DNA of 32,049 bases from Methylococcales bacterium (GCA_030654015.1 JAURYI010000131.1:1-32049), one strand, 5' to 3'. Counted from the stretch's first letter, positions 1 to 8,307 are shown. Translations and numbers: made by a program. The notes: generated by a model from the sequence alone, not told the origin.

Positions 1-33
1 GCCCAGCCCAGCCCAGCCCAGCCCAGCCCAGCC
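1..33 (+). repeat. Pentanucleotide tandem repeat (GCCCA)6 plus GCC inside mod
   Basis: Six perfect copies of GCCCA and three further bases, running into the left window edge, so the true copy number is unknown. It lies in the mod reading frame. A unit of five bases means that gaining or losing one copy shifts the frame. Downstream of the tract, frame 2 stops at TAA 35-37 and frame 3 at TAA 42-44, so only the present frame reads into the methyltransferase. Confidence 0.95.
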
Positions 34-1920
34 ATAACCGATAACCCGTCCGTCTTCACTGAACAAACCATTAACCAGCGCAATTTAGCCGTTTTTCAAC
101 AGCACTTCCCGCAAGTCTTAGAAGTCGATGCCAGCGGTCGCTTTATTATTAACAGCACCAAGCTGCAACTCGCGCTTGACCCTGCGGGGGTTAAAGTCGA
201 AGAAGACGGCTATGAAATGCGCTGGGTGGGTAAGCGTGAAGCCTATCACACGGCTTTTTTACCCACGCAAAAAATCCTTAATCCCTTAGCCGAAGACAGT
301 AAACACTGGGACAGCACGGGTAATTTATTGCTACGCGGTGATAATCTGGAAGCCTTACGCTTATTGCGGCACAGTTATTTTGGCAAGATAAAACTCATCT
401 ACATAGACCCGCCTTACAACACCAAAAGCGACGCATTCATTTATAACGATGACTTTAGCACCCAGCAAACACAGATTTTAGCCGAGCTGGGTTACGACAA
501 AGACAACATCGACTACATCAAAAACATCTACGGCGCGAAAACCCACAGCGGTTGGTTGAGCTTCATGTACCCGCGTTTATTACTGGCAAAAGACTTGTTG
601 CGTGATGACGGCGTGATTTTTATTTCCATTGATGACAATGAACAAGCGCAGTTGAAGCTGTTGTGTGATGAGGTGTTTGGGGAGGAGAATTTTGTTTCTA
701 ATATCATTTGGCAAAGAGCTTTTTCACCAAAAAATGACGCAAAGTATTTATCTGTAAGTCATGATAATTTATTAATGTATGCAAAAAATATCGAAAATTT
801 TGTTTGTGGCAGATTAAAAAGAACGGACGATATAAATGCTAGATATACAAATCAAGATAACGACACTAGAGGCTTTTGGACATCTAGTGATTTAACTGTA
901 AAAACTTATTCTGAAAAATACGATTATCCTATAACTACGCCAAGTGGGCGCAAAATACCTCCAACAGAAGGGCGTTGTTGGAGTATGCCAAAAAACAGAA
1001 TTCAAGAATTGATAAACGATAATCGTATCTGGTTTGGTGTCGATGGAGATAACGTTCCGCGATTGAAACGTTTTTTATCAGAAGTACAGGATGGAATAAC
1101 ACCTACAACACTTTGGCTACATCAAGAAGTTGGACATAATCAGGAGGGTCGTCAAGAAGTAAAGGCTTTATTTGATAATAAAGGTCTTTTTGATGGCGTA
1201 AAACCTGTTAGATTTTTATCAAAAATTTTACGAGTCGCTAATCTTGACTCAAACGACATCATCCTAGACTTCTTCGCAGGCTCAGGAACAACCGCCGAAG
1301 CCGTGATGCGCCTAAACGCCGAAGACGGCGGCAATCGCTCATTCATTCTCGTACAAATCCCCCAAGCCATAGACCCGCAAAAGCAAAAAGAAGCCTATCG
1401 TTTTGTCACTGAAGCATTAAACAAACCTGCCACGATTTTTGAAATAACCGCCGAACGCTTACGCCGTGCGGGGCAGAAAATCGAAGCAGAAGCAGCCGTT
1501 GATACGGGTTTTAGAGTGTTTGACATTATCGACGATACCGACGCGCTGATTTTGCAAAAACCATTATCCGAAGTCACGCAAGCCGATTTAAGCATTTTCA
1601 TTCAGCACAACACGGATTCGGACAGCCGAGAACGGGTGTTATACAACCTGCTGTTAAGCGAAGGACTACCGCTGACGACGGTTATTAATGAGCTGATACC
1701 CGACACGGTGTATTTAGCTGACGATGTGCTGTTGATTTTAGGCGCGGTCGATTTAACTTTGCTTACTGATACGCTAAAAGAGCTGAGTCATTCAGCTACG
1801 CCCGCTGTGTATTTAACGGTGTACGCGCCTTGGGTGCGGGATGATAATTTTATGCTGGGTTTAAAAACACTCGCGGAATCGTTGGGGTTTTCTAGCGATA
1901 AGTTACGGCTACGCGGCTAA
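1..1920 (+). CDS. mod: Type III restriction-modification DNA methyltransferase Mod (5' end outside window)
   Basis: Modification subunit of a Type III system, expected to methylate N6 of adenine in an asymmetric site and to give the Res complex its specificity. The frame is open from base 1, so the start codon lies upstream; the ATG at 217 is internal, because residues before it continue a normal Mod N-terminus. Catalytic motif IV DPPYNT is at bases 406-423 and the SAM-binding motif DFFAGSGTT at 1267-1293. This order (IV before I, with the recognition domain between) is that of beta-class methyltransferases such as Mod. The N-terminus begins in a GCCCA repeat read as repeating Ala-Gln-Pro-Ser-Pro. 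Bases about 690-1250, the expected target-recognition domain, are much more AT-rich than the rest (14 of 60 G+C in 721-780). res follows after a 275-base palindrome-rich gap. Family assignment is firm; phase variation is inferred. Confidence 0.93.
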   Translation, partial: AQPSPAQPSPAITDNPSVFTEQTINQRNLAVFQQHFPQVLEVDASGRFIINSTKLQLALDPAGVKVEEDGYEMRWVGKREAYHTAFLPTQKILNPLAEDSKHWDSTGNLLLRGDNLEALRLLRHSYFGKIKLIYIDPPYNTKSDAFIYNDDFSTQQTQILAELGYDKDNIDYIKNIYGAKTHSGWLSFMYPRLLLAKDLLRDDGVIFISIDDNEQAQLKLLCDEVFGEENFVSNIIWQRAFSPKNDAKYLSVSHDNLLMYAKNIENFVCGRLKRTDDINARYTNQDNDTRGFWTSSDLTVKTYSEKYDYPITTPSGRKIPPTEGRCWSMPKNRIQELINDNRIWFGVDGDNVPRLKRFLSEVQDGITPTTLWLHQEVGHNQEGRQEVKALFDNKGLFDGVKPVRFLSKILRVANLDSNDIILDFFAGSGTTAEAVMRLNAEDGGNRSFILVQIPQAIDPQKQKEAYRFVTEALNKPATIFEITAERLRRAGQKIEAEAAVDTGFRVFDIIDDTDALILQKPLSEVTQADLSIFIQHNTDSDSRERVLYNLLLSEGLPLTTVINELIPDTVYLADDVLLILGAVDLTLLTDTLKELSHSATPAVYLTVYAPWVRDDNFMLGLKTLAESLGFSSDKLRLRG

Positions 1921-1923
1921 ACA

Positions 1924-1951
1924 GGAGTCAAAACTCATGAGTTTTGACTCC
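1924..1951. repeat. Perfect 28-base palindrome just after mod
   Basis: The half-site GGAGTCAAAACTCA (1924-1937) is followed at once by its exact reverse complement (1938-1951), with no spacer. It starts three bases after the mod stop codon. No T-run follows, so it is not a typical intrinsic terminator, although it could act as a stem at the 3' end of the mod transcript. Confidence 0.85.
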
Positions 1952-1966
1952 AATAAACCCACACTC

Positions 1967-2111
1967 ATCGTTCCAACGCTCCGCGTTGGAATGCAGTTCT
2001 TGACGCTCCAGCGTCTTCATTGTTTAAGCGTGATTCATCAATAAAACACAAACTGAAACGAAGACGCTGGAGCGTCTTCTGACGCATTCCAACGCGGAGC
2101 GTTGGAACGAT
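1967..2111. repeat. Long imperfect inverted repeat between mod and res
   Basis: Two 52-base arms, 1967-2018 and 2060-2111, are near-perfect reverse complements; they differ only in an eight-base stretch around 1994-2001. Each arm is itself made of two small palindromes: TTCCAACGC/GCGTTGGAA with a three-base loop, and GACGCT/AGCGTC. The 41-base centre is unrelated and AT-rich. The structure resembles a REP/BIME-type or non-autonomous element; there is no transposase in or near it. Confidence 0.85.
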
Positions 2112-2120
2112 AAATAATAC

Positions 2121-2168
2121 GCAACGTTGGAGCGTTGCCCGTTAGCATGACAACGCAGAGCGTTGTCA
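2121..2168. repeat. Two further small hairpins upstream of res
   Basis: GCAACG (2121-2126) pairs with CGTTGC (2133-2138). TGACAACG (2148-2155) pairs with CGTTGTCA (2161-2168) across a five-base loop. They continue the palindrome cluster to within 28 bases of the res start codon, so they would lie in the 5' leader if res is transcribed from upstream. Confidence 0.7.
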
Positions 2169-2195
2169 CGATAAAACATTGCATAAAAGTAAATC

Positions 2196-5156
2196 ATGAA
2201 AAAACAATTCCAATACACCCGCCTAGATTATCAAGAAACCGCCGTTAAAAGCATCGCCGATGTGTTTGCCGACATCCGTTTTTATCCAGCACACCGTAGC
2301 GAGATGAATCCCGTATTTAAGCTGGATGAATCCGTAGACACCCTAAAAGCCAATATCACCCGTGTGCGTGATAACAATAAGGTAACGACTGGCGAGCTGG
2401 TCATTAACACCAGCGCGTTAAACTTGGATGTGTTGATGGAAACAGGCACGGGTAAAACCTTCACTTTTATTGAAACCATGTATAAATTGCACCAAGACTA
2501 CGGACTGGCTAAGTTTATTATTCTTGTACCCAGCAATCCGATACGCCAAGGCACGTTGAAAAGTCTGGAATCCACGGCGGCGTTTTTTGCCAAGGCATAT
2601 AACAATCAAAAAATCAGCGTGTTCAATTATTCACCGCGCACGGTGAATGGCTTTATTCATAATGCTAACGCGGGTATTTCGGTGTTGGTGGCAACCTATC
2701 AATCATTTAATAAAGATAAAAATACTATTAATAATCGCGGTATCGAAGCGAGTTTATTCAGCCGTGCGAAAAGTTATATGGAAGCTCTCGCCGCGATTCG
2801 CCCTGTACTGATTATTGATGAGCCGCACCGTTTTGAAGGCGCGAAAACGGTTGAGTATCTGGCTAAATTTAATCCGCTGTTCACGGTGCGTTTTGGAGCA
2901 ACTTTTAAAAGTGATTATAAAAATCTGATTTACACGCTGGACAGTGTGGATGCGTTTAATCAGCGATTGGTGAAAAGCATTACGGTGGACACGGTGGGCG
3001 ATGCACAAACCGATGCTACCTTGTGCTATACCACGATGACAGGCAAGGCGGGTGCGCGGTCGGCACACATTGCCTATCAAAAACTGGACGGCAAAGCGGC
3101 GAGTGTGACGGTCAAGGTTAAGGATAACGTAGGCGAAAAAACGGGGATTCACTGTTTGAACGGTTACATTGTGGAAAATATCACGGGTAAAGAAGTGCTG
3201 TTCAGCAATGATTTTGCCTTGAGTTTAGGTGAGGCATCGTCTTACGGGCTGTTGGCGGATGATATGCAGCGGCTGATTATTGAAAACAGTATCCGCAGCC
3301 ATTTTGCGCGTGAAGCATTTTTATTTAAACGCGGTATAAAAGCCTTGAGCCTGTTTTTTATTGATTCGGTGGCAAAGTATATGCAGGAGGGCAGTAAACC
3401 CGCGCTAGTGCGTGATTGGTTTGAGACGATTTATCAGGCGGAATTAGCCGCTGTGTTGGCAAAGCCGGACTTAGATGCGGATTACCGCGCCTATTTAGAA
3501 CGCACCGTGAATAATATCGACGCTGTGCATAAAGGCTATTTTGCCCGTTCGCACAGTGAAAAAAGTGAAGAAGAGGCGATTAAATTGATTTTGGAAGAAA
3601 AAGAAAAGCTGCTGTCGTTTGATACCGATTTGCGGTTTATTTTTTCCATGTGGGCATTGCAGGAGGGGTGGGATAATCCCAATATTTTTACGCTGTGCAA
3701 ACTCGCACCCAGCACCTCTAAAATCACTAAATTACAACAAATCGGGCGCGGCTTGCGCTTAGCGGTGAATCAATCCTTAGAGCGGATAACAACTGAAAAT
3801 CCCGATTTTGACAGTGTTAATGAACTGGTGGTGATTGTACCTGCGACGGAGGGCGATTTTGTCGGGGCGATTCAGAATGAGATTGCGGAACAGGGGGTTA
3901 GGAAAACGCCTAGGGTGTTTGATGATGCGGTGTTGGTGGCGTTTGGAGTCGCACAAAATGCACGCATAGCTAATCGAGTGCTGGATGCACTAGAATCATT
4001 AGGAGTTATTGGCTTAGATGATGTGACAGGCGCGGTAATTACGATTGAACAGGCTGATTTTGCGGCGCGTAAGGCTGAAATACACAACGCAGTGGCTAAG
4101 GTTCAAGGTGCGGATGCAGACAGAATGCTGGATTATCTAGGCGGTTGTTTTGGTGTGAGCCGCGTGAGCAGTCGAAGCGACAAACCTACTACTGAAAAAC
4201 TGACCATTAATCCCAGTCAATACGCAAAATTCAAAACCTTGTGGGAAAACTTAAACCGTGAGGCGGTGTTGAGTTATCAGTTGGACACGCCGACGTTAAT
4301 CGAAAACGTTGTAACAAAAATCAATGAACAGCTTGAGGTAAAGCCTTTAACACTCAGTATCACAACCACCCGCCATGTCGAAAATACCGATAAAACTCGT
4401 AGTTCGCAAGCCGTTTATGACGCTACGCCGCATTCTTTATACTCTTTAGGTGAGTTTGTCCGCGACCTCGCCAATAGTACAAAACTGAGTTATGCAACAG
4501 TGGCGGAGATTATTCAGCGGATGGCTTCGGATAAATTCGCGCTGATTGCTTGCAATGAAAACCGCGCGTTAGCCGTTCTCAAAGATATTTGTTTATCGAG
4601 TATTTATGAGCTAATTATCAATAAAATCTACTATAAGGAAGATGAAATAGGCGTTAAATATAAAGTAGGCGAAATAAAGGTTAAAACCTCGCTTACTGAT
4701 AATACAGGCGCGTTGTTAGACGACATCCATTTAACTCAGTGCGGCAAGGAAAAGTATGTTATTCGTGAGCCAACTGTTAGGCATAACTCTTTATTCAATG
4801 AAGACTACCTATCCGTTGATAGCGAAATTGAAAAAAACACGGTGGAAGAATCAAATATAGACACCATCACGGTATTTAGCAAATTACCAAAAATCAATAT
4901 CCCTACACCCAGAGGCAATTACAATCCCGATTTTGGTTATGTAGTGAAGCAGGGCGATAACCAGTATTTGTATTTGGTGGTGGAAACGAAAGGCTATGAT
5001 TCACATGATGACGTTGGCAAACGTGAGGAATTCAAGATAGAAAGCGCGAAGCAGTTTTTTAAAGCACTGCAAAACAACGGCGTGAACGTGCGTTATGAGA
5101 CTAAATTAAACAATGATTCGCTGGCGGGGATTATTGGTGCGGGAGTGCAAACCTAG
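2196..5156 (+). CDS. res: Type III restriction endonuclease subunit Res
   Basis: Helicase-nuclease subunit of the Type III system; with Mod it uses ATP to communicate between two unmodified sites and then cuts DNA. An SF2 helicase core is visible: Walker A ETGTGKT at residues 82-88, motif II DEPH at 208-211, a GAT motif shortly after it, and motif VI QIGRGLR at 515-521. The C-terminal end has a PD-(D/E)XK nuclease site with D912, E930 and K932 (PDF ... VETKG). The length, 986 residues, is normal for Res and I see no frameshift, so the gene looks intact. Only a weak ribosome site precedes ATG 2196. It lies 275 bases after mod, with hairpins between; whether both share a transcript is unknown. 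Confidence 0.93.
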   Translation: MKKQFQYTRLDYQETAVKSIADVFADIRFYPAHRSEMNPVFKLDESVDTLKANITRVRDNNKVTTGELVINTSALNLDVLMETGTGKTFTFIETMYKLHQDYGLAKFIILVPSNPIRQGTLKSLESTAAFFAKAYNNQKISVFNYSPRTVNGFIHNANAGISVLVATYQSFNKDKNTINNRGIEASLFSRAKSYMEALAAIRPVLIIDEPHRFEGAKTVEYLAKFNPLFTVRFGATFKSDYKNLIYTLDSVDAFNQRLVKSITVDTVGDAQTDATLCYTTMTGKAGARSAHIAYQKLDGKAASVTVKVKDNVGEKTGIHCLNGYIVENITGKEVLFSNDFALSLGEASSYGLLADDMQRLIIENSIRSHFAREAFLFKRGIKALSLFFIDSVAKYMQEGSKPALVRDWFETIYQAELAAVLAKPDLDADYRAYLERTVNNIDAVHKGYFARSHSEKSEEEAIKLILEEKEKLLSFDTDLRFIFSMWALQEGWDNPNIFTLCKLAPSTSKITKLQQIGRGLRLAVNQSLERITTENPDFDSVNELVVIVPATEGDFVGAIQNEIAEQGVRKTPRVFDDAVLVAFGVAQNARIANRVLDALESLGVIGLDDVTGAVITIEQADFAARKAEIHNAVAKVQGADADRMLDYLGGCFGVSRVSSRSDKPTTEKLTINPSQYAKFKTLWENLNREAVLSYQLDTPTLIENVVTKINEQLEVKPLTLSITTTRHVENTDKTRSSQAVYDATPHSLYSLGEFVRDLANSTKLSYATVAEIIQRMASDKFALIACNENRALAVLKDICLSSIYELIINKIYYKEDEIGVKYKVGEIKVKTSLTDNTGALLDDIHLTQCGKEKYVIREPTVRHNSLFNEDYLSVDSEIEKNTVEESNIDTITVFSKLPKINIPTPRGNYNPDFGYVVKQGDNQYLYLVVETKGYDSHDDVGKREEFKIESAKQFFKALQNNGVNVRYETKLNNDSLAGIIGAGVQT

Positions 5157-5205
5157 CCCTTCGATAAACTCAGGAGAGCGTTTGCATTCGCATTTGAATT
5201 AAAAA

Positions 5206-5556
5206 GAAAGAGTCAGCCTATAAGCCGGGTTCTGTCGAGAGCAGCCATTCATCTAGGCGTTCAGTCACCTGAACGCTCAAGCAATCTACCCAGAAGCCGC
5301 GCGGGCCACGCGTCTGCTTCTCTATTTGATCTTGCTTCGAGTGGAGTTTACCCTGCCACACCTGTTACCAGCTGCGCGGTGCGCTCTTACCGCACCATTT
5401 CACCCTTACCTGTCTTGCGACAGGCGGTATATTTTCTGTGGCACTTGTCGTAGGCTTGCGCCTCCCAGGTATTACCTGGCACCCTGCCCAATGAAGCCCG
5501 GACTTTCCTCCCTTTTATCATTACAATAAAACGGCGACTGCTCAGCCGACTCTTTC
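5206..5556 (-). ncRNA. rnpB: RNase P RNA (class A)
   Basis: Catalytic RNA of ribonuclease P, which removes tRNA 5' leaders. Read on the minus strand it contains the hallmark segments of bacterial A-type RNase P: the GGAAAGUCCGGGCU block near the 5' end, the AGGGUGAAA and GGUAAGAGCGCACC blocks in the middle, and ACAGAACCCGGCUUA at the 3' end. The ends were set by helix P1: GAAAGAGUCGGC at the 5' end (5556-5545) pairs with GCUGACUCUUUC at the 3' end (5217-5206), with one G-U pair. Length is about 351 nt, similar to other gammaproteobacteria. Precise ends are approximate. Confidence 0.95.
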
Positions 5557-5564
5557 AACCGAGC

Positions 5565-5570
5565 AGTATA
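5565..5570 (-). promoter_or_regulatory. Candidate -10 box of rnpB
   Basis: On the minus strand TATACT lies eight bases upstream of the predicted rnpB 5' end (5556), the right place for a sigma-70 -10 element. No good -35 hexamer is visible at 16-18 bases. The site sits between the slp-like gene and rnpB, giving rnpB its own promoter. Confidence 0.5.
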
Positions 5571-5607
5571 CTGTAATTCACACTAACGCGCTTAACTATA
5601 ACGTTCG

Positions 5608-6195
5608 CTACCAGCCATAATAGGGATAATAACCGCCGCGCCAGCCGTAACGAGGAAAACCGTAATAGCCAAAGCCACCAAAACCACCGTAGCCACCGTA
5701 GCCACCGTAAGAGTAACCATAAGGATAGCCATAAGGATAGCCATAATAGCCGTCATAACTGCTATAGGTATAGACAGGCCACATATACAGTGTGGTTGCT
5801 GATACCAGCGGCAAAGTCATGGTTTTTTTGCCGATGGTGCGGTCAATAGCACCTGTCAGCGTACCTGCAATGGTGATTTCCGAGTTTTTGGAATACACCA
5901 GCGGATCAAGGAACTGGGTGCTTTTGACCACAAAACGCCCTTGCGGTTTTTCATCCAGCATCGGGCGACCATAACTGTTGAGCGGATACGACAGTACCTG
6001 CACCAGACTGGCATTTTGTTCGTTATCCACTTCGGCAATTACGCCGCCCCAGCGCACGGGCATATTTTTATAACGTGCAGGGTCTTGAGTGGCATAGCTG
6101 TAAGCCAAATCAAACGCAGGCGGATTTTCAATGGTGGGTGGCAGACTGGAACACGCCGTTAATAATAAACAGAGTAATAAAAAATAATGTTTCAT
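5608..6195 (-). CDS. Slp-family outer membrane lipoprotein with Tyr/Gly-rich tail
   Basis: Likely an outer-membrane lipoprotein of the Slp (starvation-inducible lipoprotein) family, whose biochemical role is not known. ATG 6195 is chosen because GGGGAAG lies just upstream and it gives a clean lipoprotein signal peptide ending in the lipobox LTAC (Cys15); a start 18 bases further up lacks this. The body carries the Slp-like segment VRWGGVIAEV followed by a beta-rich region. From about residue 148 the protein ends in a Tyr/Gly/Pro-rich tail with short repeats (YGYP, GGYGG, GGFGG), made by 12- and 9-base DNA repeats near 5686-5756. That tail is not part of classical Slp and resembles low-complexity surface or adhesive segments. 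195 residues in total. Confidence 0.8.
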   Translation of the reverse strand: MKHYFLLLCLLLTACSSLPPTIENPPAFDLAYSYATQDPARYKNMPVRWGGVIAEVDNEQNASLVQVLSYPLNSYGRPMLDEKPQGRFVVKSTQFLDPLVYSKNSEITIAGTLTGAIDRTIGKKTMTLPLVSATTLYMWPVYTYSSYDGYYGYPYGYPYGYSYGGYGGYGGFGGFGYYGFPRYGWRGGYYPYYGW

Positions 6196-6253
6196 AGCAC
6201 TTCCCCTTAGCAAAAAAGCAAGACAGGTGGTTTATACCTATTATGATACTGCG

Positions 6254-6856
6254 TTACGCCTCACCTTTAAATAGATGATCCAGCGCATGATGTACCTCAT
6301 CAATACCTGTTTTTTTTAATGAGGAAAATAGCTGTATAGACAACGGAAAGTTAATATCTTTCAATTCTTTTTGTACTTGCAACAAAGTATTTTTTGCTGC
6401 GCCATAGGTCAGCTTATCTGCCTTGGTAAGCAGAATATGCAGCGGTAATTGGGTATGCTGACACCATTCCACCATTTGCCAGTCGAATTCCGTCAACGGA
6501 TGACGCACGTCCATCACCAAAATAATCGCGCATAACGATTTGCGTTTTGTTAAATATGTCTCCATTAGCTCATGCCATTTCAATTTTACGGGAATCGGTA
6601 CTTTGGCATAGCCGTAACCGGGTAAATCAACAAAGCGTTGCTGCGCATTAATCTCAAAAAAATTAAGCATTTGCGTTCTGCCAGGTGTCTTACTGATTCT
6701 CGCCAATCCGTGTTGTCGAGTCAATGTATTAATGGCACTGGATTTGCCTGCATTGGAGCGACCTGCGAAAGCAACTTCTTTACCGTGGTCTGCGGGGGTA
6801 TCTTTAAGGTGCGGGGAGCTATTAATAAATTTTGCTTGGTGGTAAAGTGGGTTCAT
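6254..6856 (-). CDS. engB: Ribosome biogenesis GTPase EngB/YihA/YsxC
   Basis: Essential GTPase of the TrmE-Era-EngA-EngB-Septin group that acts in assembly of the large ribosomal subunit. All G motifs are visible in the 200 residues: G1 GRSNAGKS (32-39), G2 threonine T61 in GRTQ, G3 DLPGYG (77-82), G4 TKAD (144-147) and G5 around SSLKK (178-182). Length is normal. It is divergent from the cytochrome c4 gene, an arrangement seen in many gammaproteobacteria (for example pseudomonads). The 111 bases between the two start codons should hold both promoters. Confidence 0.96.
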   Translation of the reverse strand: MNPLYHQAKFINSSPHLKDTPADHGKEVAFAGRSNAGKSSAINTLTRQHGLARISKTPGRTQMLNFFEINAQQRFVDLPGYGYAKVPIPVKLKWHELMETYLTKRKSLCAIILVMDVRHPLTEFDWQMVEWCQHTQLPLHILLTKADKLTYGAAKNTLLQVQKELKDINFPLSIQLFSSLKKTGIDEVHHALDHLFKGEA

Positions 6857-6967
6857 CGTTGTCTCGCTCAGCGTTAGTAATTAAGGTAAAATTTGAATGT
6901 ACTCAGCCGCCCGTAGCGTGTCGAAGGCTGGCATAAGTGATTAACTATTATAAAAAAGGGGAATCTA

Positions 6968-7639
6968 ATGAACAAAAAATGGCTGGCTCTTTCACTCACT
7001 CTGGCACTGTCCAGCACGTCAAGTCTGTTATATGCCGATACCGATGCGGATATTGAGGCGGGAGAAGCCAAAGCCGCTTCCTGTGTCAGTTGTCACGGCG
7101 AAAAGGGTAACAGCATGGTATCAACATTCCCCAAACTTGCCCAGCAGGATGAGTCTTACCTGCAAAAGCAACTTCATGCCTTTAAAAGCGGTTCGCGTAA
7201 AAACCCGATGATGGCATCCATTGCACAATCATTATCTGACAAAGACATAGCCAATATTGCTGCCTATTATATGGCACAAAAAGTATCAGCCAACGATTTA
7301 CCTGTCGATAATGATGACGATGATGATAAACCAGCCGCTGATAAAAACGCAGCCATGGATAAAATAATGGCAGCAGGCAGTAACTTATACCGTAACGGCG
7401 ATATACCAAACGAAGTGTCTGCGTGTATCGCCTGTCATGGCCCATTAGGTGAAGGCAATGAACCTGCGGCATTCCCTGCGTTACGCTCACAACACGCCGA
7501 TTATTTAATCAAAACCCTGACCGATTTTAAAAACGGCAATCGCAGTAATAATCCCGAAAACATGATGCACATGATTACCAAGAAAATGACGGTGGAAGAA
7601 ATTAAAGCCGTTTCTTATCGCATTTCAATGATGAAATAA
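6968..7639 (+). CDS. Diheme cytochrome c4
   Basis: Periplasmic or membrane-attached diheme electron carrier, usually delivering electrons to a terminal oxidase. The 223-residue protein has a signal peptide (residues 1 to about 23, ending LLYA) and two homologous c-type domains, with heme sites C39-V-S-C-H43 and C153-I-A-C-H157. Candidate sixth ligands are Met81 or 82 and Met200 or 203 in the conserved PMM and ENMM positions. An Asp-rich linker (residues about 114-120) joins the domains. GGGGAAT lies upstream of ATG 6968. dsbA follows after 16 bases, probably in the same operon; DsbA and c-type cytochrome maturation are linked in the periplasm, and this gene pair is common next to engB. Confidence 0.93.
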   Translation: MNKKWLALSLTLALSSTSSLLYADTDADIEAGEAKAASCVSCHGEKGNSMVSTFPKLAQQDESYLQKQLHAFKSGSRKNPMMASIAQSLSDKDIANIAAYYMAQKVSANDLPVDNDDDDDKPAADKNAAMDKIMAAGSNLYRNGDIPNEVSACIACHGPLGEGNEPAAFPALRSQHADYLIKTLTDFKNGNRSNNPENMMHMITKKMTVEEIKAVSYRISMMK

Positions 7640-7655
7640 ACCGAGAACATACGCC

Positions 7656-8273
7656 ATGCTTAAAAAAATGACCAAAACCTGCCTATTCATTTTCCTGTTT
7701 GCCTTTTCCGCGCTGTTAAGAGCAGAAGGCACGGGTTACGAAATGCTAACCCCCGCCCAACCGACTCACGATACGACTAAAGTCGAAGTGATTGAATTTT
7801 TTTGGTACGGCTGTCCGCATTGCTATGATTTCGAGCCTCTGTTAAATAAATGGAAAGAAAGTCTGCCTAAAAATGTCGAGTTTATTCGTCAACCAGCAGC
7901 ATTTAATGAAACATGGACTAAACACGCTAAAGCCTATTACACCGCCGAAGCTCTGGGCGTAGCCGATAAACTTCATGCCGATTTTTTTGAAGCCATACAA
8001 AAGAAAGGCGAAGATCTGGAAACCGAAGAGCAGCTGGCGAAATTTTTTGTCGCACACGGCGTGAAGGAAGCAGATTTTCATGAAGCCTATAATTCATTCC
8101 CTGTGGATGCCAAAATCCGTCAAGCGGGTGCAATGGCGGCGCGTTACGGTATCACAGGTGTTCCAGCCATTATTATCAACGGTAAATATAAAACCAACGG
8201 TAAATTAGCAGGCTCGCATGAAAAAATGATTGACGTAATAAACCAGTTAATTGCACAAGAAAGTAAAAAATAA
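7656..8273 (+). CDS. dsbA: Thiol:disulfide interchange protein DsbA
   Basis: Periplasmic oxidase that introduces disulfide bonds into exported proteins and is recycled by DsbB. The 205 residues comprise a signal peptide (about 1-23, ending LLRA), a thioredoxin fold with active site C53-P-H-C56 and the cis-proline loop TGVP (Pro170). CPHC is the dipeptide variant of strongly oxidising DsbA. The start at 7656 could alternatively be ATG 7668, which would shorten the signal peptide by four residues. It lies 16 bases after cytochrome c4 and is followed by a dispersed palindrome and an intrinsic terminator. Confidence 0.95.
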   Translation: MLKKMTKTCLFIFLFAFSALLRAEGTGYEMLTPAQPTHDTTKVEVIEFFWYGCPHCYDFEPLLNKWKESLPKNVEFIRQPAAFNETWTKHAKAYYTAEALGVADKLHADFFEAIQKKGEDLETEEQLAKFFVAHGVKEADFHEAYNSFPVDAKIRQAGAMAARYGITGVPAIIINGKYKTNGKLAGSHEKMIDVINQLIAQESKK

Positions 8274-8279
8274 GTGCGA

Positions 8280-8300
8280 AGACGTTGCAATGCAACGTCT
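8280..8300. repeat. Dispersed palindrome, AGACGTTGCA family, copy 1
   Basis: AGACGTTGCA (8280-8289), one central A, then its exact reverse complement (8291-8300), followed by CTAC. Related copies are at 14769-14792 (degenerate) and 31939-31959. A small interspersed palindrome in intergenic sequence. Confidence 0.8.
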
Positions 8301-8307
8301 CTACACC

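Noticed and set aside
1-33. CRISPR array
   Set aside because: The repeats are contiguous five-base units without spacers.
217-219. ATG 217 as start of mod
   Set aside because: The frame is open and homologous to Mod upstream to base 1, so this ATG is internal.
1967-2111. Inverted repeat as insertion-sequence ends
   Set aside because: Only 41 bases lie between the arms, there is no transposase, and no target duplication was visible.
2024-2218. Minus-strand ORF over the mod-res gap
   Set aside because: It is made of the palindromic repeats and the start of res; the protein is low in recognisable features.
2754-3152. 132-codon minus-strand ORF inside res
   Set aside because: Antisense shadow of an intact helicase gene, with no ribosome site or family signature.
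5157-5190. CCTTCGATAAACTCAGGA segment after res as a terminator
   Set aside because: No convincing stem plus T-run; it looks like a fragment of a common intergenic repeat, but I found no second full copy here.
5326-5529. 67-codon plus-strand ORF
   Set aside because: It lies wholly antisense to the RNase P RNA, whose conserved blocks explain the sequence.
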